NCBI GenBank assembly: GCA_023457295.1
Contig: JAEWLZ010000105.1
Span: 1 to 12,238 of the forward strand
DNA length: 12,238 nt
Source: Cyanobacteria bacterium OH_PDB_112
Lineage (GTDB): Bacteria > Cyanobacteriota > Vampirovibrionia > Gastranaerophilales > CAJFVJ01
Direction: 5' to 3'
Shown: one piece after another, positions 5,084 to 11,839 of the stretch
How the letters are laid out: the number at the start of each line of letters is the position of its first letter
Numbering within the stretch: the first letter of the stretch is position 1
Notes under the pieces: model-generated
The model's input: the letters and a program-made list of their open reading frames with translations, nothing else
The model's database searches: none
What the model was told of the DNA's origin: nothing
Made by a program: the position numbers and the translations under genes

Positions 5084-8000
5084 CTACTTCATCAGTTCGC
5101 CAACTGCTTTATAAACAGACATCCTTTTCGCTGCATCTTCTTCAGCTTGAGCATAAAGTGCTTCCGCTTCTTGAGGATTCGTTTTTAGAAGTTGTTTATA
5201 ACGGCCTTCGCTTTTAATGAAGTCTTGATAGTTTCCTTTAGGGTCTTTAGCGTCCCAAGTGAACGGAACTTCATTATCAGGATTGTATCTGTATAATGGG
5301 AAGTATCCGGCTTCAACTGCGATTTTTTGTTCTGTTTGAGTCTTACTCATGTCGATACCGTGAGCGATACAAGGAGCATAAGCAAAGATTATTGATGGTC
5401 CGTCGTATGCTTCAGCTTCTTGGAACGCTTTAAGAGTTTGACCTCTATCAGCACCCAGTGCAACAGATGCAACGTAGACATAACCATAAGACATACTCAT
5501 CAAGCCCATGTTTTTCTTGTAAGTTTTCTTACCACCTGTGGCAAACTTCGCAACAGCACCTGTTGGTGTTGATTTAGATGCTTGACCACCTGTATTAGAA
5601 TAAACCTCAGTATCAACAACAAGAATGTTCACGTTCTTGCCTTGAGCCAATACGTGGTCAATACCACCGTATCCGATATCATTAGCCCAACCGTCGCCAC
5701 CGATAATCCAAACTGACTTATCAGTGAAATAGTCTTGAAGTTCTCTTACTTTAGCTATATCTGAATTTTCTGAATCCGCATATTTAGCTAAAACTTCTTT
5801 TACGTCATCTTCAGCTTTAAATGCTTCATCAGTTTTTGAATTATCCCAGTGAGCCATAGCACCTTCTATTGCTTCTTTAAGGTCGGCAGGTGTTTTTTCA
5901 CTTCCAAGAACTTTAGCAACGTATGTTTTTAAAGTTTCTCTGTTTTGGTCTACAGCCAGTCTCATACCGAAACCGAACTCAGCGTTATCTTCGAATAATG
6001 AGTTCGCCCAAGCTGGACCTCTACCCTCTTTAGTAGTTGTATAAGGAATTGTTGGGAAAGTACCTGAATAAATTGATGTACATCCTGTTGCGTTAGCAAC
6101 AATCATATTTTTACCGAACAATTGTGATACCAATTTGATGTATGGAGTTTCGCCACAACCTGCACAAGCACCTGAGAATTCAAATAATGGTTTTTTCAAC
6201 ATAACACCTTTTGTTGTTTTAGTTGTATTTTTGCCCATTACATTATCAGGAGCTGCATCAAAGAATTTTTCATTCTCCAATTCGCCTATTTTTTCTTCTG
6301 CTTCAATAGAAGACCAAGTTAATGCGCGTTTTTCAGGTTTTGTAGGACATTGGTCAAGACAAACACCGCAGCCTGTACAATCGTTGCAGTATACTTGTAC
6401 TTTGAATTTTTCACCGTCTCCGGGTCTTGCATCTATTGTCTTAAATGATTCAGGCGCACCTTTTAGGCTATCTTGTTCAAATAATTTGGTTCTGATAGCA
6501 GCATGAGGACATGCAGAAGCACAAATACCACATTGAAGACAATTTTCAGGAGTCCAATGAGGCACTGCAGGTGCAATTCCGCGTTTTTCCAGACTAGCTG
6601 TGCCTGTTGGAAGAACACCATCAACTGACATTGCTGAAACAGGGATATCATCACCTTTTTGTCTCATTGAAGGTTCAATGATTTTCTTAGCGAAGTCACT
6701 TGCGTCATCAGGAAGTAACTTGACTTCAGGAGCACAAGCAACGCCATCTAATGATGATGGTACTGGAACTTCTTCACAAGAGTTAATAGCTGCATCAATT
6801 AAAGCTAAGTTCATATTTACAACATCATCACCTTTTTTCTTAAAGGTTTTAACAGTCATCTCTTTCATACCTTCGTAGGCTTGTTCGAATGGAATGATTC
6901 CTGAAACTTTGAAGTATGCAACCATCATTACTGTATTTGCACCTTTACCACGCAAACCAGGCTGTTGTTTTATCAATTTTTCAGCATTTATATTGTAGAA
7001 TTTGATTTTCTTGTTAATGATAGTTTCTTGCATATCACGAGTCAAATGAGAGAATACTTCTTCTTTTGAGAAGTGACTGTTAAGCAAGAAAGTACCGCCC
7101 TCTTTAATACCTTTTAACAAGTCATATCTGCCGATATATGCAGGGGCTGAACAAGATACAAAATCAGGTGCCGTAATTAAATAAGTTGATTTAATTGGTT
7201 TATCACCGAATCTCAAGTGAGAAACAGTTACGCCAAATGATTTTTTAGAATCATATGCAAAATATGCTTGAGCATCTTTATTAGTGTAGTCACCAATAAT
7301 TTTGATTGAACTTTTATTAGCACCAACAGTACCATCTGAACCCAAGCCCCAGAACATACAATTTGTAGTTCCTTCTGGCTCAGTAACGATATGTTCTTCA
7401 ACTTTCAATGAAAGATTAGTCACATCATCTTCGATACCTACTGTGAATCCATGGAAACCATTGTTTTCAGAGTGTTTATAAACAGCTAATATCATTGATG
7501 GTGTAAATTCTTTAGAAGATAAACCATAACGACCGCCGATTACTCTTACATCTTTATTTTCAAGAGCGGCAACAATATCCATATACAATGGTTCACCGAT
7601 TGAACCTGGTTCTTTTGTTCTATCAAGAGCAACAATACGTTTTACAGATTTTGGAAGAGATTCATTAAATCTTTTCACATCAAACGGTCTGTACAATCTA
7701 ACTTTAACCAAACCGTATTTAGTACCGCGTTTAGCATTCAAGTATTCGATTGTTTCTTCGATTGCTTCACAACCAGAACCCATAGCAACAATTACATCTG
7801 TTGCATCAGGAGCACCAACATAATCGAATGGTTTATATTGTCTACCGGTAACAGCCGCAACTTTATCCATGTATTCTTGAACGATATCAGGAACTGCATC
7901 ATAAAATTTATTAACTGTTTCACGACCTTGGAAGTAAACATCACTATTTTGAGCACCTACTTTTGTCACAGGAGCTTCCGGACGTAGAGCTCTTTGTTTG

Positions 8001-8608
8001 AATTCTTCAATATATTTAGGTTCAACTAATTTAGCGATATCTTCATAAGAAATTTCTTCAATTTTGTGTACTTCATGAGAAGTTCTGAATCCATCAAAAA
8101 ATTGCAAGAATGGAATTTTTGATTTGTATGTTGCCAAATGAGCAACCAAAGCCAAATCCATTTCTTCTTGAACAGAATTTGCAGCTAACATAGCATAACC
8201 TGTATTACGGCAACCCATAACGTCTGTATGATCGCCGAAAATTGATAATGATTGAGCTGCTAGCGCACGAGCTGAAACATGCATTACATGCGGAAGCAAT
8301 TCACCTGCGGCTTTGTGCATAACAGGAATCATTAATAATAAACCTTGAGAAGCTGTATATGTAGAAGTTAAACAACCTGCTGCAAGAGAACCGTGAACAG
8401 CACCTGCTGCACCAGCTTCAGATTGCATTTCGGCAACATTTACTTCTGTGCCCCATATATTTTTTCTATGCTGAGATGCCCATTCATCAATCCATTCACC
8501 CATTGTAGATGAAGGTGTGATTGGGTATATTGCTGAAACTTCGCTTAATGCATAAGCAACGTGAGCTGCAGCATAGTTACCATCAACTGTTATAGTTTTT
8601 CCTGACAT
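5084..8608 (-). CDS. nifJ: Pyruvate:ferredoxin (flavodoxin) oxidoreductase
   Basis: This is a full-length single-chain PFOR of 1174 residues. It oxidatively decarboxylates pyruvate with CoA to acetyl-CoA and CO2, passing electrons to ferredoxin or flavodoxin in the cytoplasm. Active-site residues known from the Desulfovibrio africanus enzyme are all visible: Thr31 (YPITPSS), Glu64 (MQSEAGA), Arg114, Asp972 (GGDGWA) and Asn1005 (YSNTGGQ). Two ferredoxin-type clusters are bound by Cys690/693/696/700 and by Cys741 or 744, 747, 750 and 754. The proximal cluster is bound by Cys815, Cys818, Cys843 and Cys1080. Nothing is missing, so it should be active and central to fermentative energy metabolism. 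AAGGAGGA sits 10 bases before the ATG. Immediately upstream is the relic of another 2-oxoacid oxidoreductase gene. Confidence 0.97.
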   Translation of the reverse strand: MSGKTITVDGNYAAAHVAYALSEVSAIYPITPSSTMGEWIDEWASQHRKNIWGTEVNVAEMQSEAGAAGAVHGSLAAGCLTSTYTASQGLLLMIPVMHKAAGELLPHVMHVSARALAAQSLSIFGDHTDVMGCRNTGYAMLAANSVQEEMDLALVAHLATYKSKIPFLQFFDGFRTSHEVHKIEEISYEDIAKLVEPKYIEEFKQRALRPEAPVTKVGAQNSDVYFQGRETVNKFYDAVPDIVQEYMDKVAAVTGRQYKPFDYVGAPDATDVIVAMGSGCEAIEETIEYLNAKRGTKYGLVKVRLYRPFDVKRFNESLPKSVKRIVALDRTKEPGSIGEPLYMDIVAALENKDVRVIGGRYGLSSKEFTPSMILAVYKHSENNGFHGFTVGIEDDVTNLSLKVEEHIVTEPEGTTNCMFWGLGSDGTVGANKSSIKIIGDYTNKDAQAYFAYDSKKSFGVTVSHLRFGDKPIKSTYLITAPDFVSCSAPAYIGRYDLLKGIKEGGTFLLNSHFSKEEVFSHLTRDMQETIINKKIKFYNINAEKLIKQQPGLRGKGANTVMMVAYFKVSGIIPFEQAYEGMKEMTVKTFKKKGDDVVNMNLALIDAAINSCEEVPVPSSLDGVACAPEVKLLPDDASDFAKKIIEPSMRQKGDDIPVSAMSVDGVLPTGTASLEKRGIAPAVPHWTPENCLQCGICASACPHAAIRTKLFEQDSLKGAPESFKTIDARPGDGEKFKVQVYCNDCTGCGVCLDQCPTKPEKRALTWSSIEAEEKIGELENEKFFDAAPDNVMGKNTTKTTKGVMLKKPLFEFSGACAGCGETPYIKLVSQLFGKNMIVANATGCTSIYSGTFPTIPYTTTKEGRGPAWANSLFEDNAEFGFGMRLAVDQNRETLKTYVAKVLGSEKTPADLKEAIEGAMAHWDNSKTDEAFKAEDDVKEVLAKYADSENSDIAKVRELQDYFTDKSVWIIGGDGWANDIGYGGIDHVLAQGKNVNILVVDTEVYSNTGGQASKSTPTGAVAKFATGGKKTYKKNMGLMSMSYGYVYVASVALGADRGQTLKAFQEAEAYDGPSIIFAYAPCIAHGIDMSKTQTEQKIAVEAGYFPLYRYNPDNEVPFTWDAKDPKGNYQDFIKSEGRYKQLLKTNPQEAEALYAQAEEDAAKRMSVYKAVGELMK

Positions 8609-8618
8609 AATTACTAAA

Positions 8619-8626
8619 TCCTCCTT
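8619..8626 (-). promoter_or_regulatory. Ribosome binding site of the PFOR gene
   Basis: AAGGAGGA on the minus strand (8626-8619) is a near-perfect Shine-Dalgarno sequence, 10 bases before ATG 8608. The spacing is slightly long. It lies just past the recognisable end of the upstream relic reading frame. Confidence 0.8.
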
Positions 8627-8655
8627 ATATCTTTCTGGCTATATCTAAAATTATA

Positions 8656-8757
8656 TTCGTTTCGTGGTGCAATAGGATAAACATAAATAAATTCAACACC
8701 TGCTGCATTTGCTGCTTAAGCGATGATTTCATTGCCTGTCATAAATACTCTTAACAT
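8656..8757 (-). pseudogene. Relic of a 2-oxoacid:ferredoxin oxidoreductase alpha-subunit N-terminus
   Basis: Read on the minus strand from ATG 8757, the frame gives MLRVFMTGNEIIA, a stop (TAA 8718-8716), then in the same frame AANAAGVEFIYVYPIAPRNE. This matches the conserved N-terminus of separate-subunit 2-oxoacid oxidoreductase alpha chains (PorA/KorA/VorB/IorA type), where the usual pattern is TGNEAIA..A..AGV.F..GYPITPS.E. Three family-invariant positions have changed: the Gly before Tyr is Val, the Thr of ITP is Ala, and the Ser after Pro is Arg. The similarity stops at about residue 33, just before the PFOR ribosome site, and the remaining ~500 residues of such a chain are absent. It is not the PFOR N-terminus, which reads DGNYAAAHVAYA. 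I infer a truncated, decayed gene, perhaps left when the intact PFOR gene became joined here. Confidence 0.62.
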
Positions 8758-8835
8758 CTTTTTGAATAAGTTTTGACCATTTATTTTACCTTTCAACATC
8801 CGTTAATAAGATACAACAAATATATTCTGTAAACA

Positions 8836-8867
8836 AATTTTTTTACGGACTCTATTAATTTTTTTAC
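8836..8867. repeat. 11-bp direct repeat at 21-bp period upstream of PFOR
   Basis: AATTTTTTTAC occurs at 8836-8846 and again at 8857-8867. The start-to-start distance is exactly 21 bases, about two helical turns, so both copies face the same side of the DNA. It may be a regulator site, though T-runs recur by chance in such AT-rich DNA. Confidence 0.5.
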
Positions 8868-8873
8868 ACATAT

Positions 8874-8903
8874 AAAATACTAACTTTTGTAAAAATTTTT
8901 CAA
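8874..8903 (-). promoter_or_regulatory. Weak candidate promoter for the PFOR transcript
   Basis: On the minus strand, TTGAAA (8903-8898, five of six bases) is followed by an 18-base spacer and TATTTT (8879-8874). This gives a leader of about 260 bases that would include the relic. A near-palindrome (TTTTG at 8885-8889, CAAAA at 8901-8905) covers the -35 box. Confidence 0.25.
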
Positions 8904-8963
8904 AAAAATACTACAAATTTAACAATTTTAAGAAAAAAAATGTTTTTATTAATACGTAATAAG

Positions 8964-8987
8964 TTAGGTTATGTCTATTTAGGTTAT
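8964..8987 (+). repeat. Repeated TTAGGTTAT just before the RelA/SpoT-like gene
   Basis: TTAGGTTAT occurs at 8964-8972 and 8979-8987, 15 bases apart. The second copy touches the GTG start and may supply its only ribosome-site-like AGGT. A related TAGGTT...TTTAGGTTA pair lies at about 4275-4293. Confidence 0.45.
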
Positions 8988-8988
8988 C

Positions 8989-10356
8989 GTGATTAAAATT
9001 TCTCAGCTTGAAATTAATAAAAATTATTCAAATTCTGTTTTGTCAAAACCAAAAGTCGAAAAACAGGTAAATTTTGCAGGCAATAAACCCTTTGTTATAG
9101 CAAATTCAATCCCTTCAAGCGAAATTTTTTTAGGTCCATTTCATGTAAAAATTGATAAACAAAATCGAATAAAACACACATCAATACAATCTAAAAAACT
9201 TGCAAAACAAGCAGAAGAAGCTGTTAAACAAATAAAAAATATCTTTGAAAATTATTTAAAAGAATATCATCTTGATAATACTGTTGAAATTTTTGCCAGA
9301 CCCAAAAGCGAATACGGAATAACTAAAAAAGCAAAAAAAGAAACTATAGAACACTGCAACAAAATAGATTTTCAAATGAAAAATCTACAAAACGAAGCTT
9401 TTTCAATAAGTGATATTTTGCCTGAAAAAAATAGCAATACTCCGACAATATTTTATACTATAAAATCCCAAACCAGAGAATTATTAAAAAAACACTCTGC
9501 GGAAGAACCTTTGACTATATCTAAAATACAAGAATTAATAATCCCCGAAAAATTCAAATCAACATACGGAGAACAAGGTGCTATTTTTGCAAAAAAAGTG
9601 CTGAAAAAAGCAAACGATATTTATAATCAAAAAGCTGTTATTGCTTTAAATTCGCTAGACATGAAACAAAATGAAAATATAACCCCTCATATTCGAGACG
9701 CTGTCGGCATACGTTTTATAATAAAAAAACCAAAAGAAGACCTTAACAAACTGCCATTGCTTGAAAGAATAGATGCTTATGAAAAATATATGAAACATCA
9801 AATGAATCAAATTACGGAAATGTTGGTGGAAGTCTGCCAAACAACCGATGCAAAAATGTCTGAAGTAGTATCATACGGTGGACATAACCAATATTTGAGA
9901 GGTGAAAACATACAAAAACTAAAAGAATATTTAGGTGCAACAACTGATGATAAAACACTCAAAAACGGATACATAACTAATCAGTTAAGAATGGAAATGA
10001 ATTTTAATAATAAAAATAAGAAAATCCCTATTAAAGTAGAACTTCAAATCAGGGGTGAAGATATAAATAAATTCGCGGAAGTTGAACATATCCCGTATGA
10101 CCTTCGCGAAGGAAAACAAATTGATTTAACTAAATATAACAACGAACAAAGAGTCCTTATTTACAAAATAGAAAAAGAATCAAGAAGAATAGACAAAGAT
10201 GAAAAATTAAAAACTTCTTATAGTGATTATTTGGCAAAATGTTATGATTATCAATTCGCTAAAGAATACGGTGTAAATTTCCCTGTTCCTGAGCTTCCCG
10301 CAGAATTAGATAACGTTTTAAGCATGGAAAGTCTATTTAAGCTTGCGCATGATTAA
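8989..10356 (+). CDS. Divergent RelA/SpoT-type nucleotidyltransferase-like protein
   Basis: This 455-residue protein carries the ordered motifs of the RelA/SpoT (p)ppGpp synthetase fold. ARPKSEYGITKK (103-114) has the R-x-K-S element of the ATP site. IRDAVGIRF (235-243) has the metal-binding Asp237. NGYITNQ (326-332) has the Tyr of the guanine site. VELQIRGEDINKFAEVEH (350-367) has Glu351, Gln353 and Arg355. These catalytic positions are retained, but the usual Ser-x-His after GYxS is absent. About 120 residues separate the first two motifs and about 85 the next two, far more than in ordinary synthetases. No HD hydrolase, TGS or ACT domain is present. The N-terminus has no signal but carries VNFAGNK at 27-33. 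The start is GTG; an upstream in-frame ATG is cut off by a stop. It may be an alarmone synthetase, a toxSAS-type toxin or another nucleotide transferase. Confidence 0.7.
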   Translation: MIKISQLEINKNYSNSVLSKPKVEKQVNFAGNKPFVIANSIPSSEIFLGPFHVKIDKQNRIKHTSIQSKKLAKQAEEAVKQIKNIFENYLKEYHLDNTVEIFARPKSEYGITKKAKKETIEHCNKIDFQMKNLQNEAFSISDILPEKNSNTPTIFYTIKSQTRELLKKHSAEEPLTISKIQELIIPEKFKSTYGEQGAIFAKKVLKKANDIYNQKAVIALNSLDMKQNENITPHIRDAVGIRFIIKKPKEDLNKLPLLERIDAYEKYMKHQMNQITEMLVEVCQTTDAKMSEVVSYGGHNQYLRGENIQKLKEYLGATTDDKTLKNGYITNQLRMEMNFNNKNKKIPIKVELQIRGEDINKFAEVEHIPYDLREGKQIDLTKYNNEQRVLIYKIEKESRRIDKDEKLKTSYSDYLAKCYDYQFAKEYGVNFPVPELPAELDNVLSMESLFKLAHD

Positions 10357-10430
10357 ATTTTGTAAAAAATTGTAAATGAATTAGCAAACTTTTTTATTTA
10401 GGGATTTTTAATCCAATACTTACAAAATAA

Positions 10431-10436
10431 AAAAGG
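10431..10436 (+). promoter_or_regulatory. Ribosome binding site deciding the start of the 140-residue protein
   Basis: AAAAGG ends 8 bases before ATG 10445. An in-frame GTG at 10436 overlaps this site and so cannot use it, which favours the ATG. Confidence 0.55.
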
Positions 10437-10444
10437 TGCAAAAT

Positions 10445-10867
10445 ATGATAAATCCTCTCTTTTACTCAAATTGTTCTCCTGTTGCCCAAACTTCTTTTGG
10501 CAACAAAAAAATAAAACCTCAAACTCTAAAAGATAGTTTAAATGAATTTTCAAACCAGTTAAGCAATATAAAAAGTTCTTTTGTGACAATCTCAAAAGAA
10601 AATATCGCTGAACTTCCTACAGAAGTAACGGCAATAGAATTACAATTTATAAAACCTTATAATCAGGCTGTTGAAAAAACTTTGAATTTGTCAGTAAAAA
10701 CTAAAACTTCAGAAGGTGAATCTTTAAGTCAAAAAACTCTAAAAAAAGGTCCTTTGCCAGAAATTAGAGAATACTTAAGAACCGAAACAACTCCTGCTGT
10801 TATTACAGAAGAAGTCAAAAATCTTGCAAAAGGCTCAATTAAAGAATCTGACCCTTACGGATTTTAG
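10445..10867 (+). CDS. 140-residue protein of unknown function with N-terminal SFGNK motif
   Basis: The frame from ATG 10445 encodes 140 residues. I recognise no domain. A short Asn/Ser-rich N-terminus contains TSFGNKK at residues 16-22, close to the VNFAGNK of the preceding gene. Residues 25-80 look helical (LNEFSNQLSNIKSSF; AIELQFIKPYNQAVEKTL), and the rest is polar, ending in ESDPYGF. There is no Sec signal or membrane segment. It lies 88 bases after the RelA/SpoT-like gene with no terminator visible between them, so it may be co-transcribed and could be a partner or antitoxin; that is inference from position alone. Its stop codon overlaps the stop codon of the convergent atpG gene. Confidence 0.65.
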   Translation: MINPLFYSNCSPVAQTSFGNKKIKPQTLKDSLNEFSNQLSNIKSSFVTISKENIAELPTEVTAIELQFIKPYNQAVEKTLNLSVKTKTSEGESLSQKTLKKGPLPEIREYLRTETTPAVITEEVKNLAKGSIKESDPYGF

Positions 10868-11805
10868 CCGCCAAGAGCATTTGCCCCTGAAACAACTTCT
10901 AAAAGCTCTTGAGTAATCGCACCCTGACGAGCTTTGTTGTAATCTATTGTCAAAATACGAATCATATCTTCTGCATTGGTTGTAGCATTTGACATAGCAC
11001 TCATCCTAGAAGCCAACTCACTAGCCTGAGCTTCAAGACAAGCCTGATAAATACTGTTTGAAAGATACAAAGGCACGATTTTTTTCAAAACTTCCTCTGC
11101 TGAAGGCTCAAAAATCATCTCCGAATGCAACGGAGAGTCTCCAAGCTCAACAGGAACTTCTTTATGTTCCTTTTCCACTTTTACAGGCAAAACATTAATA
11201 ATTTCAGGAACAAATGATAACATTGACTTGAATTTTGTAGTTACAATCTCAATAGAATCTATATCTCCGGAAACATAATGTTCGGCTATTTCTTCAATAA
11301 TACAATTTGTTGCGCCTACTGTAATCATAGCAGGAAGTTTTGTGTAAGTATTAAGAACTTCCGCATTACCTTTTTTCACAAAATCTTTAAGACCATTTAC
11401 GCCTTTTTGACCAATTATAAAAAGTTTTACAGCTATTCCCTGTTCCTTAAGCTCCTTAACACGTGCTATTGTCTTTCTTACCACATTAGCATTATAAGCA
11501 CCCGCCAAACCTTTATTCGAGGTAACAACAAGCATTCCTACCGTTTTTACAGGGCGCTCTGTCAGCAAAACAGGATAATTATCAATTGCCTGTTGAAAAT
11601 TATTTTCGCTATTTGGAAAACTTTGAACAGACAAATAAACTTTATCAAAAACAGTTTTAATTGCTTGCGCGAAAGGTCTTGAAGACTTAACGGCATTTTC
11701 AGCTTTTTTTACTTTAGCCGCCGCTACCATTTTCATTGCCTGCGTTATTTTTTGAGTGTTTTTGATACTTTTTATGCGTAATTTTATGTCTTTTAAATTT
11801 GGCAT
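10864..11805 (-). CDS. atpG: ATP synthase F1 gamma subunit
   Basis: This 313-residue central-stalk subunit of the FoF1 ATP synthase rotates within the alpha3beta3 head and couples it to the membrane ring. The N-terminal helix (LRIKSIKNTQKITQAMKMV) and the C-terminal helix (SELASRMSAMSNATTNA ... YNKARQGAITQELLEVVSGANAL) are the conserved coiled-coil shaft. The core strand VGMLVVTSNKGLAGAYN matches the Rossmann-like domain. The C-terminal half (PLYLSN, MIFEP) resembles cyanobacterial gamma subunits. The segment between INVLP and MIFEP is only about 22 residues, so the roughly 35-40-residue cyanobacterial and chloroplast regulatory insertion is absent. AAAGGA sits 9 bases before the ATG. It follows atpA after 34 bases and is the last gene of the unit; no atpD follows. 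Its 3' end overlaps a convergent gene by 4 bases. Confidence 0.95.
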   Translation of the reverse strand: MPNLKDIKLRIKSIKNTQKITQAMKMVAAAKVKKAENAVKSSRPFAQAIKTVFDKVYLSVQSFPNSENNFQQAIDNYPVLLTERPVKTVGMLVVTSNKGLAGAYNANVVRKTIARVKELKEQGIAVKLFIIGQKGVNGLKDFVKKGNAEVLNTYTKLPAMITVGATNCIIEEIAEHYVSGDIDSIEIVTTKFKSMLSFVPEIINVLPVKVEKEHKEVPVELGDSPLHSEMIFEPSAEEVLKKIVPLYLSNSIYQACLEAQASELASRMSAMSNATTNAEDMIRILTIDYNKARQGAITQELLEVVSGANALGG

Positions 11806-11839
11806 TTTATCTTATCCTTTTTACGATGATTAATTTCAA

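Larger units (their letters stand above)
8758..8988. other. AT-rich divergent intergenic region
   Basis: This gene-free stretch separates the relic and PFOR (leftward) from the RelA/SpoT-like gene (rightward). It is extremely AT-rich, with an A8 run near 8933-8940, and holds a weak leftward promoter, an 11-base direct repeat, a near-palindrome and a repeated TTAGGTTAT. It probably carries the control region of both genes; nothing in it looks coding. Confidence 0.6.

Noticed and set aside
6135..6878. Open frames on the plus strand opposite PFOR, and a third frame on its own strand
   Set aside because: They lie entirely within an intact, highly conserved PFOR gene, show no family features and have no ribosome sites.
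8716..8757. 13-residue leader peptide (MLRVFMTGNEIIA) regulating PFOR by attenuation
   Set aside because: The oxidoreductase similarity continues in frame past the stop and no regulatory hairpins are visible, so a gene relic explains it better.
10436..10444. GTG start three codons earlier for the 140-residue gene
   Set aside because: It overlaps its own ribosome site; ATG 10445 has 8-base spacing.
11278..11682. 134-codon plus-strand frame opposite atpG
   Set aside because: It is the antisense shadow of a conserved ATP synthase gene; the composition is Cys/Tyr/Phe-rich noise.
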